From Paenibacillus catalpae (GTDB lineage Bacteria; Bacillota; Bacilli; Paenibacillales; Paenibacillaceae): a stretch of DNA of 64,000 nucleotides. Numbering within the stretch: position 1 is the stretch's first letter; each line of letters begins with the position of its first letter. The position numbers and the translations under genes were made by a program. Below, piece by piece: positions 1 through 8,581 of the stretch. The notes beneath the pieces were generated by a model. It had not been told where the DNA came from. It was given only the letters and a program-made list of their open reading frames with translations, and did not search any database. The stretch lies in NCBI RefSeq assembly GCF_900112695.1, contig NZ_FOMT01000005.1, positions 565,957-629,956 of the forward strand, given 5' to 3'.

Positions 1-978
1 CCGCACAGTCTTGTGCAGGGCTGGAGAGTCATAAGCGGGCGCACTTCTCTGGAAGCCGCTTACCCGGGAGGGCAATACGGAGCAGGCTGCAGCAGGGAAC
101 AGCTTGATCAGTGGCTTGCCGGTCAGGCATGCCGGGCTGGTGCCGTATTCGAGCAGCGTACACGTGTAGAACGTCTGATCTGGGAAGGGGAACGGGTAGC
201 AGGTGTAATTGCGCGTTCACCTGAAGGAAGGCCGATGTCCCTTCGTGCTTCAATGGTAGCGGGAAGTGACGGTCTCCGGTCCGTTGTTGCGAGAAACGCC
301 AAGGTAAACCGTTACGGCCCGCTTCGTAAAGCGGCATTCACTACCCGGTTAAATGGCGTGCGCGGATTAAACGGAAGGGTCGAATTATTTACAGCCGGGG
401 ATGGCAAAGTAATTGGTCTCGCTCCAATCGGCGGCGGGCTGGCGAATATGACCGTTGCTCTCGGAAGTACAGAAGCGGCTGCGCTCGCAGGCAAAGACCG
501 TTCCGGTTATGTTCTCAAAGAAGCAAGAGCGGTGCCGGAGCTGTTGGAGCGACTGCGGGATGCCGAAGTGGAGGGGGATGTGCTGGCATGTGGTCCATTC
601 GACCGGCCGGTAGTTCCGCATGACATTCCCGGGATGGTGCTGCTTGGCGATGCCGCAGGTTATTATGATCCGTTAACCGGACAAGGTATTTACCGGGCCC
701 TTCGAAGTGCCGAGCTTGCTGCGCCTGCCATCGTTGAAGCTCTTCAGAGACGCAGTACCGAGCCGATCAGCCGGTATAACAGAACCCGTCATGAGGAGTT
801 TGCGCCTGGAACACGAATACAGCACGTGATAGAACGGATAAGCAGGCAGCCGCTGCTGTGGCGGGCAGCGCTCAGATTCATTGGCACTTCCTCGCTGCTG
901 ACTAACAAGCTCGCCGAAGTGGTTGGAGATTGTCCGAAGGAGGCAAATACATGTATACCCGTAATGAAATCACCATAA
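1..978 (+). CDS. FAD-dependent oxidoreductase, geranylgeranyl-reductase-like (5' end outside window)
   Basis: The frame is open from the first base, so the N-terminus with the FAD-binding Rossmann motif lies upstream of the window; the GTG at 13 is probably internal. The visible ~325 residues carry the middle DG motif of this flavoprotein fold (SDGLRSVVAR) and the C-terminal FAD-contacting GD motif (LLGDAAGYYDPLTGQGI). That supports a geranylgeranyl-reductase or aromatic-hydroxylase-like enzyme; the substrate cannot be read. It overlaps the next gene by 28 nt and is followed by an SRPBCC protein and a ketosynthase, so I infer a tailoring oxidoreductase in a polyketide- or fatty-acid-like pathway. 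Fold assignment is fairly safe, the role is not. Confidence 0.75.
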   Translation, partial: PHSLVQGWRVISGRTSLEAAYPGGQYGAGCSREQLDQWLAGQACRAGAVFEQRTRVERLIWEGERVAGVIARSPEGRPMSLRASMVAGSDGLRSVVARNAKVNRYGPLRKAAFTTRLNGVRGLNGRVELFTAGDGKVIGLAPIGGGLANMTVALGSTEAAALAGKDRSGYVLKEARAVPELLERLRDAEVEGDVLACGPFDRPVVPHDIPGMVLLGDAAGYYDPLTGQGIYRALRSAELAAPAIVEALQRRSTEPISRYNRTRHEEFAPGTRIQHVIERISRQPLLWRAALRFIGTSSLLTNKLAEVVGDCPKEANTCIPVMKSP

Positions 979-1427
979 ATTGCGATAAAAAGACGGCCTT
1001 TCAGTATGCTCGGCAGGTCGAGCAATGGCCAGTACTGCTTCCGCATTACCGTGGCGTCCAGTTCGAGCAGGGGAGCAGCGACCAAGGCGGTCTTGTCATG
1101 ATGAGAGCGGTAAGACCGTTTAAGCCGTTCAAATGGCCGGTCTGGTGGGTCAGTGAAATGAATGTGGACGAGCAGAGCTGCTCCGTTTATTACAAGCATG
1201 TCCGAGGTGTGACTGCAGGCATGGAAGTCGAATGGCTGATCGAACCGGTTAGCCACGGGGGACAGGTCAGGGTAATCATTATTCACCGGTGGCTGCAGCC
1301 TCCGTTTGGCAGAAGGCTTGCATCGGGCATGATTGGAGAGGTATTTGTCCATGCCATCGCGGACCGGACGCTTCAAGGATTAAAAGAGCAGATCGAACAA
1401 CAGGCTGTACAGGAAGAGGTGGGCTGA
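951..1427 (+). CDS. SRPBCC (START-like) superfamily protein, possible cyclase/aromatase
   Basis: A 158-residue protein that starts in the typical manner of SRPBCC polyketide cyclase/lipid-binding proteins (MYTRNEITINC followed by a KTAFQYARQVEQWPVLLPHY segment) and ends with the usual long C-terminal helix (residues ~130-150). I chose ATG 951 because AAGGAGG at 937-943 is 7 nt upstream; the frame is open to 930 but the TTG there has no ribosome binding site. It overlaps the oxidoreductase and lies 1 nt before the ketosynthase, so the three are translationally linked. Members of this fold bind hydrophobic ligands, and next to ketosynthases often act as cyclases; that role is inferred here. Ligand unknown. 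Confidence 0.7.
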   Translation: MYTRNEITINCDKKTAFQYARQVEQWPVLLPHYRGVQFEQGSSDQGGLVMMRAVRPFKPFKWPVWWVSEMNVDEQSCSVYYKHVRGVTAGMEVEWLIEPVSHGGQVRVIIIHRWLQPPFGRRLASGMIGEVFVHAIADRTLQGLKEQIEQQAVQEEVG

Positions 1428-1428
1428 C

Positions 1429-2661
1429 ATGACAGAAATAAGAGCAGTGGTAACCGGGATTGGCTGTGTAACCCCGATAGGTATTGGAGTTGAAGCCTTA
1501 TGGGCAGGCGTGCAGCGGGGGGAAAGTGCCGTTAAGCCAATTGACCGGTTTGTCCCGGAAGGCCTTCGAAGCCGGATAGCCGCGCAAATCCCGCATTTTG
1601 ACGCAACCGGCTTTATGGATAAGAAGCGGGCGCACCGGATGGACCGATATTCCCAATTGGCAGTAGCCGGTGGGATTATGGCTCTGCGCGATGCCGGACT
1701 GGAAGCGAAGGACCTGGAGTCTGAGCGTGCTGGAGTGTTTATGGGCTCGGCATTGGGCGGAATTGCATTCGCGGAAGAGCAATGCGGTCAATTCATGCAG
1801 GGCGGCTTCCGTTCCGTCTCCCCGACGCTTGGCTTCTCCGTATTTGGCGGAGCAGCTTCCTGCAATCTGGCAATGGAGTTTGGTTTTACGGGGCCTAATG
1901 AAACCAACTCGATGTCTTGCGGGTCAGGTGCGGTAGCAATCGGACGAGCCCTGCAGGCGATCCGGCGCGGTGAAGCCGATGTCGTGATGGCGGGAGGTTC
2001 GGAAGCACCGCTTGCCCCGTTATCGTTTGGAGCCTTCGATATGCTGAGGGCGATGTCGACAAGGAATGAAGAGCCGTCAAGCGCCAGCCGGCCGTTTGAC
2101 CGGAACCGTGACGGATTTGTGATGGGAGAAGGCTCCGCTATATTGGTTATTGAAGCCGAGCATCACGCCCGTGCCAGAGGGGCACGCATCTACGGCGAGC
2201 TGGCGGGCTTTGGGCTAACCAATGACGCTCATCATATGAGCGTGCCGCTCCCAAGCGGCGAACAAGCAGCCCGGGCGCTTAAGATGGCGCTTTCGAGCGC
2301 TGATATGTCCCCGGATGATGTGGCATACGTAAATGCACATGGTTCTTCTACGCTGCTTAATGATGTGACCGAATCCAAAGTCATACGGAGCGTATTTGGC
2401 AGCCGTCCGGTTGCTGTCAGCGGCACGAAAGGGTTATACGGGCATCCGCTTGGCGCGTCCGGTGCCATTGAAGCCGCGATTACGCTGCTGTCCCTGAACA
2501 ACGGCTGGCTCCCGCCAACAACGAATCTGAGTGATCCGGATCCGGAAGCAGAGATCGATCTGGTCTCCCGTCAAGCAAGAGAAGTGAAGGCAGACGCCGC
2601 TGTATCCAATTCTTACGGCTTTGGCGGCGTCAATGCTGTACTGGCCTTCCGCAAAGCATAG
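1429..2661 (+). CDS. beta-ketoacyl-ACP synthase, FabF/KS-alpha type
   Basis: A 410-residue condensing enzyme of the KAS II family. The Cys-His-His triad is intact: C164 in NSMSCGSGA, H304 in VNAHGSST and H339 in GLYGHPLGASG; the C-terminal NSYGFGGVNA motif is present. The nucleophile context (SMSCGSG) differs from the usual ACSSG/CATG of housekeeping FabF, which fits a specialised-metabolism or paralogous synthase. Start ATG 1429 comes right after the stop of the SRPBCC gene. No acyl carrier protein or chain-length factor is visible on this side; they may lie upstream of the window. A strong terminator follows, so this is the last gene of its operon. Confidence 0.85.
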   Translation: MTEIRAVVTGIGCVTPIGIGVEALWAGVQRGESAVKPIDRFVPEGLRSRIAAQIPHFDATGFMDKKRAHRMDRYSQLAVAGGIMALRDAGLEAKDLESERAGVFMGSALGGIAFAEEQCGQFMQGGFRSVSPTLGFSVFGGAASCNLAMEFGFTGPNETNSMSCGSGAVAIGRALQAIRRGEADVVMAGGSEAPLAPLSFGAFDMLRAMSTRNEEPSSASRPFDRNRDGFVMGEGSAILVIEAEHHARARGARIYGELAGFGLTNDAHHMSVPLPSGEQAARALKMALSSADMSPDDVAYVNAHGSSTLLNDVTESKVIRSVFGSRPVAVSGTKGLYGHPLGASGAIEAAITLLSLNNGWLPPTTNLSDPDPEAEIDLVSRQAREVKADAAVSNSYGFGGVNAVLAFRKA

Positions 2662-2665
2662 CTTT

Positions 2666-2701
2666 AAAGGGCATCTCCCCAGGAATGGGAGATGCCCTTT
2701 T
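2666..2701 (+). terminator. Rho-independent terminator after the ketosynthase
   Basis: Perfect 14-bp inverted repeat, arms 2666-2679 and 2687-2700 (AAAGGGCATCTCCC and its complement), 7-nt loop, ending in a short T run. It closes the first operon. Confidence 0.85.
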
Positions 2702-2802
2702 CTCATGTGCAACTCGTCATCACTTGCCCGGAAACGAATATGGTATTAATAGGATGGATGGAGCCGAAGCGGTAAATTCTGATTGGAAGGGCGGGAAGCA
2801 GC

Positions 2803-5800
2803 ATGGAAATACCCGTTTATCGCCCGAAAAACCATGTGAGATTTATTACAGCCGCCGCTTTATTTGACGGGCATGATGCATCGATCAATATTATGAGGCG
2901 GATCCTTCAAGCTTCCGGAGTCGAGGTGATTCACCTTGGCCATAACCGGTCGGTCCAGGAAGTAACCAGCGCAGCTATTCAAGAGGATGTGCAGGGAATA
3001 GCCATCAGCTCCTACCAAGGCGGCCATATCGAATATCTTACCTACATGTTCGATATGCTGAAGCAGGCCGGAGCGGAGCATATCAAAATCTTTGCAGGCG
3101 GAGGCGGAGTCATTATCCCCTCCGAGATTGCTGCCTTGCACCGTTACGGCATTGCCAAGGTCTTCTCCCCTGAGGACGGACGCAAGATGGGGCTGCAGGG
3201 AATGATCAATCACATGATCGAGGCTTGTGATCATCCCACACCTCGGCAGGTTGAGGTGGACCTCAAGCTGCTGAGGCAGCGGAATTGGGCAGCGATTGGC
3301 CGATTGATATCGGCTTCGGAAGACCAGGCGGCCTCCTCCTTTGTAGATGATTGCACGGCTGAAGCACTTCAGCAGCTCCGGGAACAAATTCCCGGCGTGC
3401 CGGTGCTGGGCATTACCGGAACGGGAGGCGCGGGCAAAAGCTCGCTGACCGACGAGCTGGTACGACGGTATCTGGATCATTATCCGAACCGTTCGATTGC
3501 TGTTATCTCGGTTGACCCGACCAAGATGAAGTCAGGCGGAGCTTTGCTTGGCGACAGGATCCGAATGAATGCCATCCATGATCCAAGAGCTTACATGCGC
3601 AGCATGGCAACGAGGAAGTCGAAATCAGAGATTAGTGAAGCTACAAGCGATGCCATTGCAATTGTAAAGCATGCGGGGTATGACTTTGTCATTGTCGAGA
3701 CCAGCGGAATTGGCCAGGGGGATGCGGCAATTGCTCCGCTCTGCGATGTAGCCATGTACGTGATGACAAGCGAGTATGGAGCAGCCAGTCAGCTTGAGAA
3801 AATCGATATGATTGATTATGCGGACATCATCGTCGTTAACAAATTCGAGCGCCAGGGGTCAGAGGATGCGCTTAGGGATGTCCGCAGGCAGTATAGAAGA
3901 AGCAGGCGTCTGCATACCTTGGCTAATGAGGAGCTTCCCGTGTTCGGGACGATGGCCAGTCAATTTAATGACCCCGGAGTGACGATGCTTTTTCACTATG
4001 TGATGAAGATGGTAGAAAAGAAAATCGGCGGGAGCTGGCCGGTTCGGCAGGTGGAGTTGAGCTCAAGAGCAACCATAAGAAACAGGATAATCCCGCAGGA
4101 TAGAACCGGATATTTGCGCGAAATTGTTCAGACGGTCCGTCAATATAAGAAGGTTATTGAGGAGCAAGTTGCTGTTGTTCGGACCATTGCCCAGCTTAAA
4201 GGAACCCGGCAGCTGATTTATGCCAATCAAGAACGGCTCCTGACGAGAGAGGAAACGTTAAGCTTCTCAGAAAAGCTGGATGTTATGATTACGGAGTGGG
4301 AAGAGCAGCTGCATCCGAATTGCCGGAAGCAGCTGGCAGAGTGGCCGGCTACCCGCCAATCGTACCGGCCGATCGTTCTGGAATCGCTTTCGGGCAGTGC
4401 GGTGCCCAGAGTCAGTCTTCCGAAATTTCATGAGCCAGGAGAGCTGCTCCGCTGGCTGCTGAAGGAGAATTTGCCGGGATATTTCCCGTACACGGCCGGT
4501 GTGTTTGCGTTCAAGCGCACCGACGAGGATCCTAAGCGTCAGTTTGCCGGAGAAGGTACGCCGGAGCGGACGAACCGCCGGTTCCATTATTTATGCCGGA
4601 ACGATGAAGCGAAGCGGCTGTCTACCGCCTTTGACAGCGTTACGCTCTATGGGCAGGATCCAAGCGACCGTCCTGATATATACGGAAGAATCGGCAATAG
4701 CGGCGTTAATGTCTGCACGCTGGAAGATATGAAGAGATTGTACGCAGATTTTGATCTCTGTCATCCGTCCGTCAGCGTGTCCATGACCATCAACGGGCCT
4801 GCGCCAATCCTTCTGGCCATGTTTATGAATACGGCGATCGATCAGCAGGTGGATAAATTCACAGTGGAACAAGGCAGGCAGCCCGATGAAATAGAATACC
4901 GGACGATTAAAGCATCAGCGCTGCGATCCGTTAGGGGGACTGTGCAGGCAGACATTCTGAAGGAAGATCAAGGACAGAATACGTGCATCTTCAGTACGGA
5001 GTTTTCGCTCAAAATGATGGGAGATATCCAGCAATATTTTATCGATCACAGGGTACGCCATTATTATTCAGTCAGCATAAGCGGCTATCATATTGCGGAA
5101 GCAGGGGCTAATCCGGTTACGCAGCTGGCTTTCACGCTAGCGAACGGCTTTACGTATGTCGAGTATTACTTGGCAAGAGGCATGCATATTGATGATTTTG
5201 CTCCTAATTTGTCTTTCTTTTTCAGCAATGGCCTTGATCCCGAATACAGCGTGATGGGACGTGTGGGGCGCCGCATATGGGCGACCGTCATGAAATACAA
5301 GTATGGAGCTAATGAACGGAGCCAGAAGCTGAAATATCATATCCAGACATCGGGGCGCTCGCTCCATGCGCAGGAAATGGATTTCAATGATATCCGGACA
5401 ACGCTGCAGGCGTTAATGGCGACTTATGATAATTGCAATTCCTTGCATACGAATGCTTATGACGAGGCAGTGACAACGCCTACGGAAAACTCCGTGCGCC
5501 GGGCGATGGCGATTCAGCTCATTATTAACCGGGAGTTCGGGCTTGCGAAGAACGAGAATCCGCTGCAAGGTTCCTTTATCGTAGAGGAGCTGACGGATCT
5601 GATGGAGGAGGCTGTCCTGCAGGAATTCCAGCGGATCCATGAACGCGGCGGTGTACTTGGGGCCATGGAAACGCAGTATCAGCGGGGTAAAATTCAGGAG
5701 GAATCGTTATTTTACGAACAGAAGAAGCATGCGGGCGAGCTGCCGATCATCGGTGTGAATACGTTTCTGAACCCTGATCCTGTAGAAATCCATTCGGATA

Positions 5801-6033
5801 TGGAGCTGGCCCGTTCCACTGAAGAGGAGAAGCAGGCACAAATCCGGCAGCTGCAGGCTTTCCAGATGAAGCATCAAGAGGAATGCGCGGAAGCTCTGGA
5901 GGAGCTTAAGCAGGCAGCCGTATCCGGCGGCAATCTATTTGAGGCTTTGATGGAGGTTGTGAAATACGCGTCTATCGGACAGATCACGAACACCTTATTC
6001 GAGATTGGAGGGCAATATAGAAGGAATATGTGA
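2803..6033 (+). CDS. icmF: fused isobutyryl-CoA mutase (IcmF)
   Basis: A 1076-residue adenosylcobalamin enzyme interconverting isobutyryl-CoA and n-butyryl-CoA, with its G-protein chaperone built in. Domains in order: B12-binding (residues ~10-140, DGHD motif with lower-ligand H24); MeaB-like GTPase (P-loop GTGGAGKSS, G206-S214); linker; mutase barrel (~540-1076). Two positions argue for isobutyryl- rather than methylmalonyl-CoA: F594 (TNRRFHYL) where methylmalonyl-CoA mutase has Tyr, and Q725 (GQNTCIF) where it has Arg (alignment from memory). Start ATG 2803 follows GGAAGGGCGG. Monocistronic, between two terminators. It probably serves branched/short-chain acyl-CoA metabolism and possibly supplies starter units. 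Confidence 0.93.
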   Translation: MEIPVYRPKNHVRFITAAALFDGHDASINIMRRILQASGVEVIHLGHNRSVQEVTSAAIQEDVQGIAISSYQGGHIEYLTYMFDMLKQAGAEHIKIFAGGGGVIIPSEIAALHRYGIAKVFSPEDGRKMGLQGMINHMIEACDHPTPRQVEVDLKLLRQRNWAAIGRLISASEDQAASSFVDDCTAEALQQLREQIPGVPVLGITGTGGAGKSSLTDELVRRYLDHYPNRSIAVISVDPTKMKSGGALLGDRIRMNAIHDPRAYMRSMATRKSKSEISEATSDAIAIVKHAGYDFVIVETSGIGQGDAAIAPLCDVAMYVMTSEYGAASQLEKIDMIDYADIIVVNKFERQGSEDALRDVRRQYRRSRRLHTLANEELPVFGTMASQFNDPGVTMLFHYVMKMVEKKIGGSWPVRQVELSSRATIRNRIIPQDRTGYLREIVQTVRQYKKVIEEQVAVVRTIAQLKGTRQLIYANQERLLTREETLSFSEKLDVMITEWEEQLHPNCRKQLAEWPATRQSYRPIVLESLSGSAVPRVSLPKFHEPGELLRWLLKENLPGYFPYTAGVFAFKRTDEDPKRQFAGEGTPERTNRRFHYLCRNDEAKRLSTAFDSVTLYGQDPSDRPDIYGRIGNSGVNVCTLEDMKRLYADFDLCHPSVSVSMTINGPAPILLAMFMNTAIDQQVDKFTVEQGRQPDEIEYRTIKASALRSVRGTVQADILKEDQGQNTCIFSTEFSLKMMGDIQQYFIDHRVRHYYSVSISGYHIAEAGANPVTQLAFTLANGFTYVEYYLARGMHIDDFAPNLSFFFSNGLDPEYSVMGRVGRRIWATVMKYKYGANERSQKLKYHIQTSGRSLHAQEMDFNDIRTTLQALMATYDNCNSLHTNAYDEAVTTPTENSVRRAMAIQLIINREFGLAKNENPLQGSFIVEELTDLMEEAVLQEFQRIHERGGVLGAMETQYQRGKIQEESLFYEQKKHAGELPIIGVNTFLNPDPVEIHSDMELARSTEEEKQAQIRQLQAFQMKHQEECAEALEELKQAAVSGGNLFEALMEVVKYASIGQITNTLFEIGGQYRRNM

Positions 6034-6078
6034 GACAACGAGAATTGGGACCAAAACCTTATCTATTTTAAACTGAAA

Positions 6079-6114
6079 AAAGCCTCTAACCCGTATGGAT
6101 TGGAGGCTTTCTCA
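6079..6114. terminator. Bidirectional terminator between icmF and the convergent DUF2653 gene
   Basis: Inverted repeat AAAGCCTC (6079-6086) and GAGGCTTT (6103-6110). On the minus strand the hairpin is followed by six T; on the plus strand by CTTTCTC. It serves both convergent transcripts. Confidence 0.75.
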
Positions 6115-6121
6115 TAGAAAG

Positions 6122-6406
6122 CTAGTCTTCGATATCCGCCCACATTTCTTCTTCGTTAACATCAAGCTTGATGTTGGTGCGGAAGACACGGCGGCTGTAC
6201 TGCCGGTACATATATTGCTCGATCGCCTCGAGCAGATTGGATTCGATAATATATTGGCTCCGACCTTTAACCCATACTTCTGCGGTGAAGCCGTACTCTT
6301 CATCCCAGGCCAGCTGCACCTCCACGTCCGAAGGTTGCACGCCTCTTCGATCTGCCATATGCAGACAAACGGCATTAATAATTTCGTCCGTGTAGATTCT
6401 TGTCAT
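6122..6406 (-). CDS. DUF2653 (YxcD) family protein
   Basis: A 94-residue acidic cytoplasmic protein. The pattern IINAVCLHMADRRGVQPSDVEVQL followed by DEEYGFTAEVWVKGR is what I recognise from the YxcD/DUF2653 family of Firmicutes; no biochemical function is known to me. The start codon overlaps the stop of the upstream membrane-protein gene (TAATG), so the two are translationally coupled. Confidence 0.75.
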   Translation of the reverse strand: MTRIYTDEIINAVCLHMADRRGVQPSDVEVQLAWDEEYGFTAEVWVKGRSQYIIESNLLEAIEQYMYRQYSRRVFRTNIKLDVNEEEMWADIED

Positions 6407-6831
6407 TAATAGGGTCTCCGTGTATCGGGATTATTTTTCTTCTTAAACATTCGGAACAGTGAGACAACGATTCTTACAAGAACAAAGATCGCAATCAGGT
6501 TAATAAGGAGGCCAAAGAATTGACCCATGCCGCCCATGCCCCCGAGCAGACCGCCAAACAACATACCTGCAAGACCGCCGACGAGCATACCTTTCATAAA
6601 GCTGCCGCCGCTGAAAAAGCCTTTGTTTGTTGTTGCGCCTGTTTTAGGTGTTGTTGCACCTGTTTTTGTTCCGGTTGTTGATTCCTGAACATTGGCTTGT
6701 TTCTTAGGCGTTTGCGTGAAGCTTTGTTTTGGCGATTTGAATCCGCCGCCGCGTTTTGCCGCATCTGCTTGACCAAGACCAAATGTCAGGAACAAAGCAA
6801 ATGCCATGATGACCATTAACCCTTTTTTCAT
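6406..6831 (-). CDS. secreted/membrane Gly-rich protein, Tim44-like N-terminal type
   Basis: 141 residues: a signal peptide (1-24, ending ADAA), a basic Thr/Lys/Gln-rich stretch with a short internal repeat (KTGATTPKTGATT), a Gly/Met-rich hydrophobic segment (~78-102), a transmembrane helix (~104-124, GLLINLIAIFVLVRIVVSLF) and a basic tail. The Gly-rich segment followed by a helix resembles the membrane half of bacterial Tim44-like proteins, but the soluble Tim44 domain is absent. Function unknown. It forms a two-gene unit with the DUF2653 gene. A good ribosome binding site (AGGAGGAGAAG on the minus strand) lies just upstream of ATG 6831. Confidence 0.6.
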   Translation of the reverse strand: MKKGLMVIMAFALFLTFGLGQADAAKRGGGFKSPKQSFTQTPKKQANVQESTTGTKTGATTPKTGATTNKGFFSGGSFMKGMLVGGLAGMLFGGLLGGMGGMGQFFGLLINLIAIFVLVRIVVSLFRMFKKKNNPDTRRPY

Positions 6832-6969
6832 TGTGTACTTCTCCTCCTGCTTCGATGTGTAGCGCTTTCGTTGCTATGATACACATTTACGGCTAATATA
6901 AACGGAGGTTTCAAAATATTTTTGTACACAATGTTCCAAATCATATATATGCGAAAGGGGAGAAGCCAT

Positions 6970-7503
6970 ATGAGTTATCCATCCGCTTATGTTTCTTACT
7001 TGGCCGAGTTTAACGGGACACGGGATTTTTTCGAATGCCATGAGCTGCTGGAGGAGTACTGGAAGGAACACCTGGGGGATTCGCGGGCGGCCATATGGGT
7101 CGGACTTATTCAATTGGCGGTTGGCCAATACCATGAACGGAGAGGCAATCTGAAAGGCGCAGTCAAAATGTATGAGAAAGCGCTGGATAAGCTGGACCAG
7201 CAATCCCTTGAGGAATTAGGGCTGGATGGCGGCCGCGCAATAGCTGAGCTTAGAAGCAGGTATGAACGACTCCATGCAGGTAGGGCACTGCCTTTTCAAG
7301 ATATAACATTAATCGTAACCGATCCCGAATTGAAGCAGCGCTGTCTACAGTTATGCGATTCTTTAAATGCAGAGTGGGGCAGTACCAGCGCTATGAACGA
7401 GGAAAATCTGATTCACCGGCATAAATTACGAGACCGCAGCGATGTATTGGCCGAAAGAGCGGCAGCTATTGAAGCGAAAAAAAAGAACCGGACCGTGGAG
7501 TAG
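6970..7503 (+). CDS. DUF309 domain protein
   Basis: 177 residues. The DUF309 signature is clear near the N-terminus: FNGTRDFFECHELLEEYW, an HExxExxW-type motif in a helical bundle, then GLIQLAVGQYHERRGN. ATG 6970 is preferred over the upstream in-frame codon at 6922 because GAAAGGGGAG lies directly before it and the family begins near here. The C-terminal ~70 residues are charged and less conserved. Biochemical function unknown to me. Its last codons form the left arm of a terminator shared with the convergent carbonic anhydrase gene. Confidence 0.75.
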   Translation: MSYPSAYVSYLAEFNGTRDFFECHELLEEYWKEHLGDSRAAIWVGLIQLAVGQYHERRGNLKGAVKMYEKALDKLDQQSLEELGLDGGRAIAELRSRYERLHAGRALPFQDITLIVTDPELKQRCLQLCDSLNAEWGSTSAMNEENLIHRHKLRDRSDVLAERAAAIEAKKKNRTVE

Positions 7504-7524
7504 CCACTGGTTCGGTTCTTTTTC
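7484..7524. terminator. Bidirectional terminator overlapping the end of the DUF309 gene
   Basis: AAAAGAACCG (7491-7500) pairs with CGGTTCTTTT (7513-7522). An A run on the left and a T run on the right give terminators on both strands. The left arm is inside the coding sequence. Confidence 0.75.
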
Positions 7525-7531
7525 GTATGTT

Positions 7532-8101
7532 CTATTTCAGATGCTGGTAACCATCAACGATGAGATCCAATGCGCCTGTATCCGGGTGAATCGCCATGCC
7601 GTGAACCGGAGTGTTCGGCGGCAGAAGCGGGTGGTTGCGCACAATGTTAACACTCTTCTCGACGCTTTCGCGCAGGTTGTCGAAGCCTGTCAGCCAGCGG
7701 TTCAGGTCAACGCCGGAATTGCGGAGGGTGTCAATCGTCTGCTCGGCAATACCTCGTTCCAGCATATGACCAACCACGGTATTCGGATCGATGCCCGTCA
7801 TGCCGCATCCATGATGCGCAATGATGAAGACTTCATCGGCTTTCAGCTCATAGAGCGCCACAAGGACACTGCGCATAATGTTGCCGAATGGCTGCGTAAT
7901 AATCGCTCCGGCGTTTTTGATGATTTTGGCATCGCCGTTCTTCAGGTTCAGGGCCTTAGGCAAAAGCTCGACAAGCCGGGTATCCATGCAAGTGACAACA
8001 ACGATCTTGCGGTTAGGGAATTTATCGGTCAGATACTGCTCATATTCTTTGTTCTCAACAAACGCTTTGTTGTGGTTCAAGATTTTTTCCAGATTGTTCA
8101 T
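7532..8101 (-). CDS. beta-carbonic anhydrase (YtiB-like)
   Basis: 189 residues; reversible CO2 hydration in the cytoplasm. Zinc-ligand motifs of beta-carbonic anhydrases are intact: C38-x-D40-x-R in VTCMDTRL, and H96-x-x-C99 in AHHGCGM. Length matches the small YtiB-type group. Start ATG 8101 is preceded on the minus strand by TTTTAGGAGG. Just upstream of that ribosome binding site is a structured repeat (core GATGCTTACGAAG plus a hairpin) also found before glnA in this window, so translation or mRNA stability may be regulated. The HesB-like gene upstream reads in the same direction and could be co-transcribed. Confidence 0.9.
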   Translation of the reverse strand: MNNLEKILNHNKAFVENKEYEQYLTDKFPNRKIVVVTCMDTRLVELLPKALNLKNGDAKIIKNAGAIITQPFGNIMRSVLVALYELKADEVFIIAHHGCGMTGIDPNTVVGHMLERGIAEQTIDTLRNSGVDLNRWLTGFDNLRESVEKSVNIVRNHPLLPPNTPVHGMAIHPDTGALDLIVDGYQHLK

Positions 8102-8113
8102 TTAAATAACCTC

Positions 8114-8199
8114 CTAAAATGAATGATCACCCTAATGGCCGTCAGGCCATCGTGATGATTCATGCTTCGTAAGCATCAGCTAAAATGAATGATCGCCCT
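8114..8199 (-). repeat. 5'-UTR repeat element before the carbonic anhydrase gene (shared with glnA)
   Basis: On the minus strand: the end of one unit (GATCATTCATTTTAGCT), the core GATGCTTACGAAGCA, then a long hairpin whose arms are 8119-8130 and 8151-8162 (11 of 12 bp, with an inner ATGGCC/GGCCAT stem), then TTTTA and the AGGAGG ribosome binding site. The 20-nt segments 8114-8133 and 8180-8199 are direct repeats (19 of 20). Core, spacing to the hairpin and position before the ribosome binding site match the glnA repeats at 32305-32427. Confidence 0.7.
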
Positions 8200-8210
8200 G
8201 AATGCTAATA

Positions 8211-8531
8211 TTAGTTCTTCAGAAAACGCAGGTTAAGTGTATAAATTTGATTGTCGCTCTTGAGGCTGTAGGTTCCACGGGCGGTATCATAATCGATCCG
8301 GAGCTCCGGTTCGAAAAACACTTCATGACGAGGCTCAAACCAGAAAGGGAATGGATCGCCCTGAGCGAGCTTGTCATCCGGGCCGCCTTGCTCAATGAGC
8401 TCGAGAGCAGGTATGCCGCTAACGACACAGCCGCAGCCTTCGGTGTCATACAACAGCTTCAGTTGCCTGCCGTCATCCTCTATGTAAGGGGTTAAAGCCT
8501 TAACAGCGGCAGGAGTAAAAGTAATGCGCAT
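8211..8531 (-). CDS. HesB/IscA-like iron-sulfur biogenesis family protein (YqkB type)
   Basis: 106 residues. The N-terminal half matches the YqkB subgroup of the HesB/IscA fold: MRITFTPAAVKAL, then LKLLYDTEGCGCVVSGIPAL. Only the CGC pair is present; the C-terminal Cys-Gly-Cys of genuine A-type carriers is missing, as usual in this subgroup, so a carrier role is uncertain. Start ATG 8531. It is divergent from the M32 carboxypeptidase gene, with a palindrome between them. Confidence 0.75.
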   Translation of the reverse strand: MRITFTPAAVKALTPYIEDDGRQLKLLYDTEGCGCVVSGIPALELIEQGGPDDKLAQGDPFPFWFEPRHEVFFEPELRIDYDTARGTYSLKSDNQIYTLNLRFLKN

Positions 8532-8581
8532 CGCAGGTTCCTCTCTTTCTCTTTACTCTACTAATGTCGAAAAGGTTAAAG

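Noticed and set aside
7442..8122. Plus-strand open frame of 226 codons opposite the carbonic anhydrase gene
   Set aside because: The minus strand encodes an intact carbonic anhydrase; the plus-strand product has no recognisable motif and no ribosome binding site.
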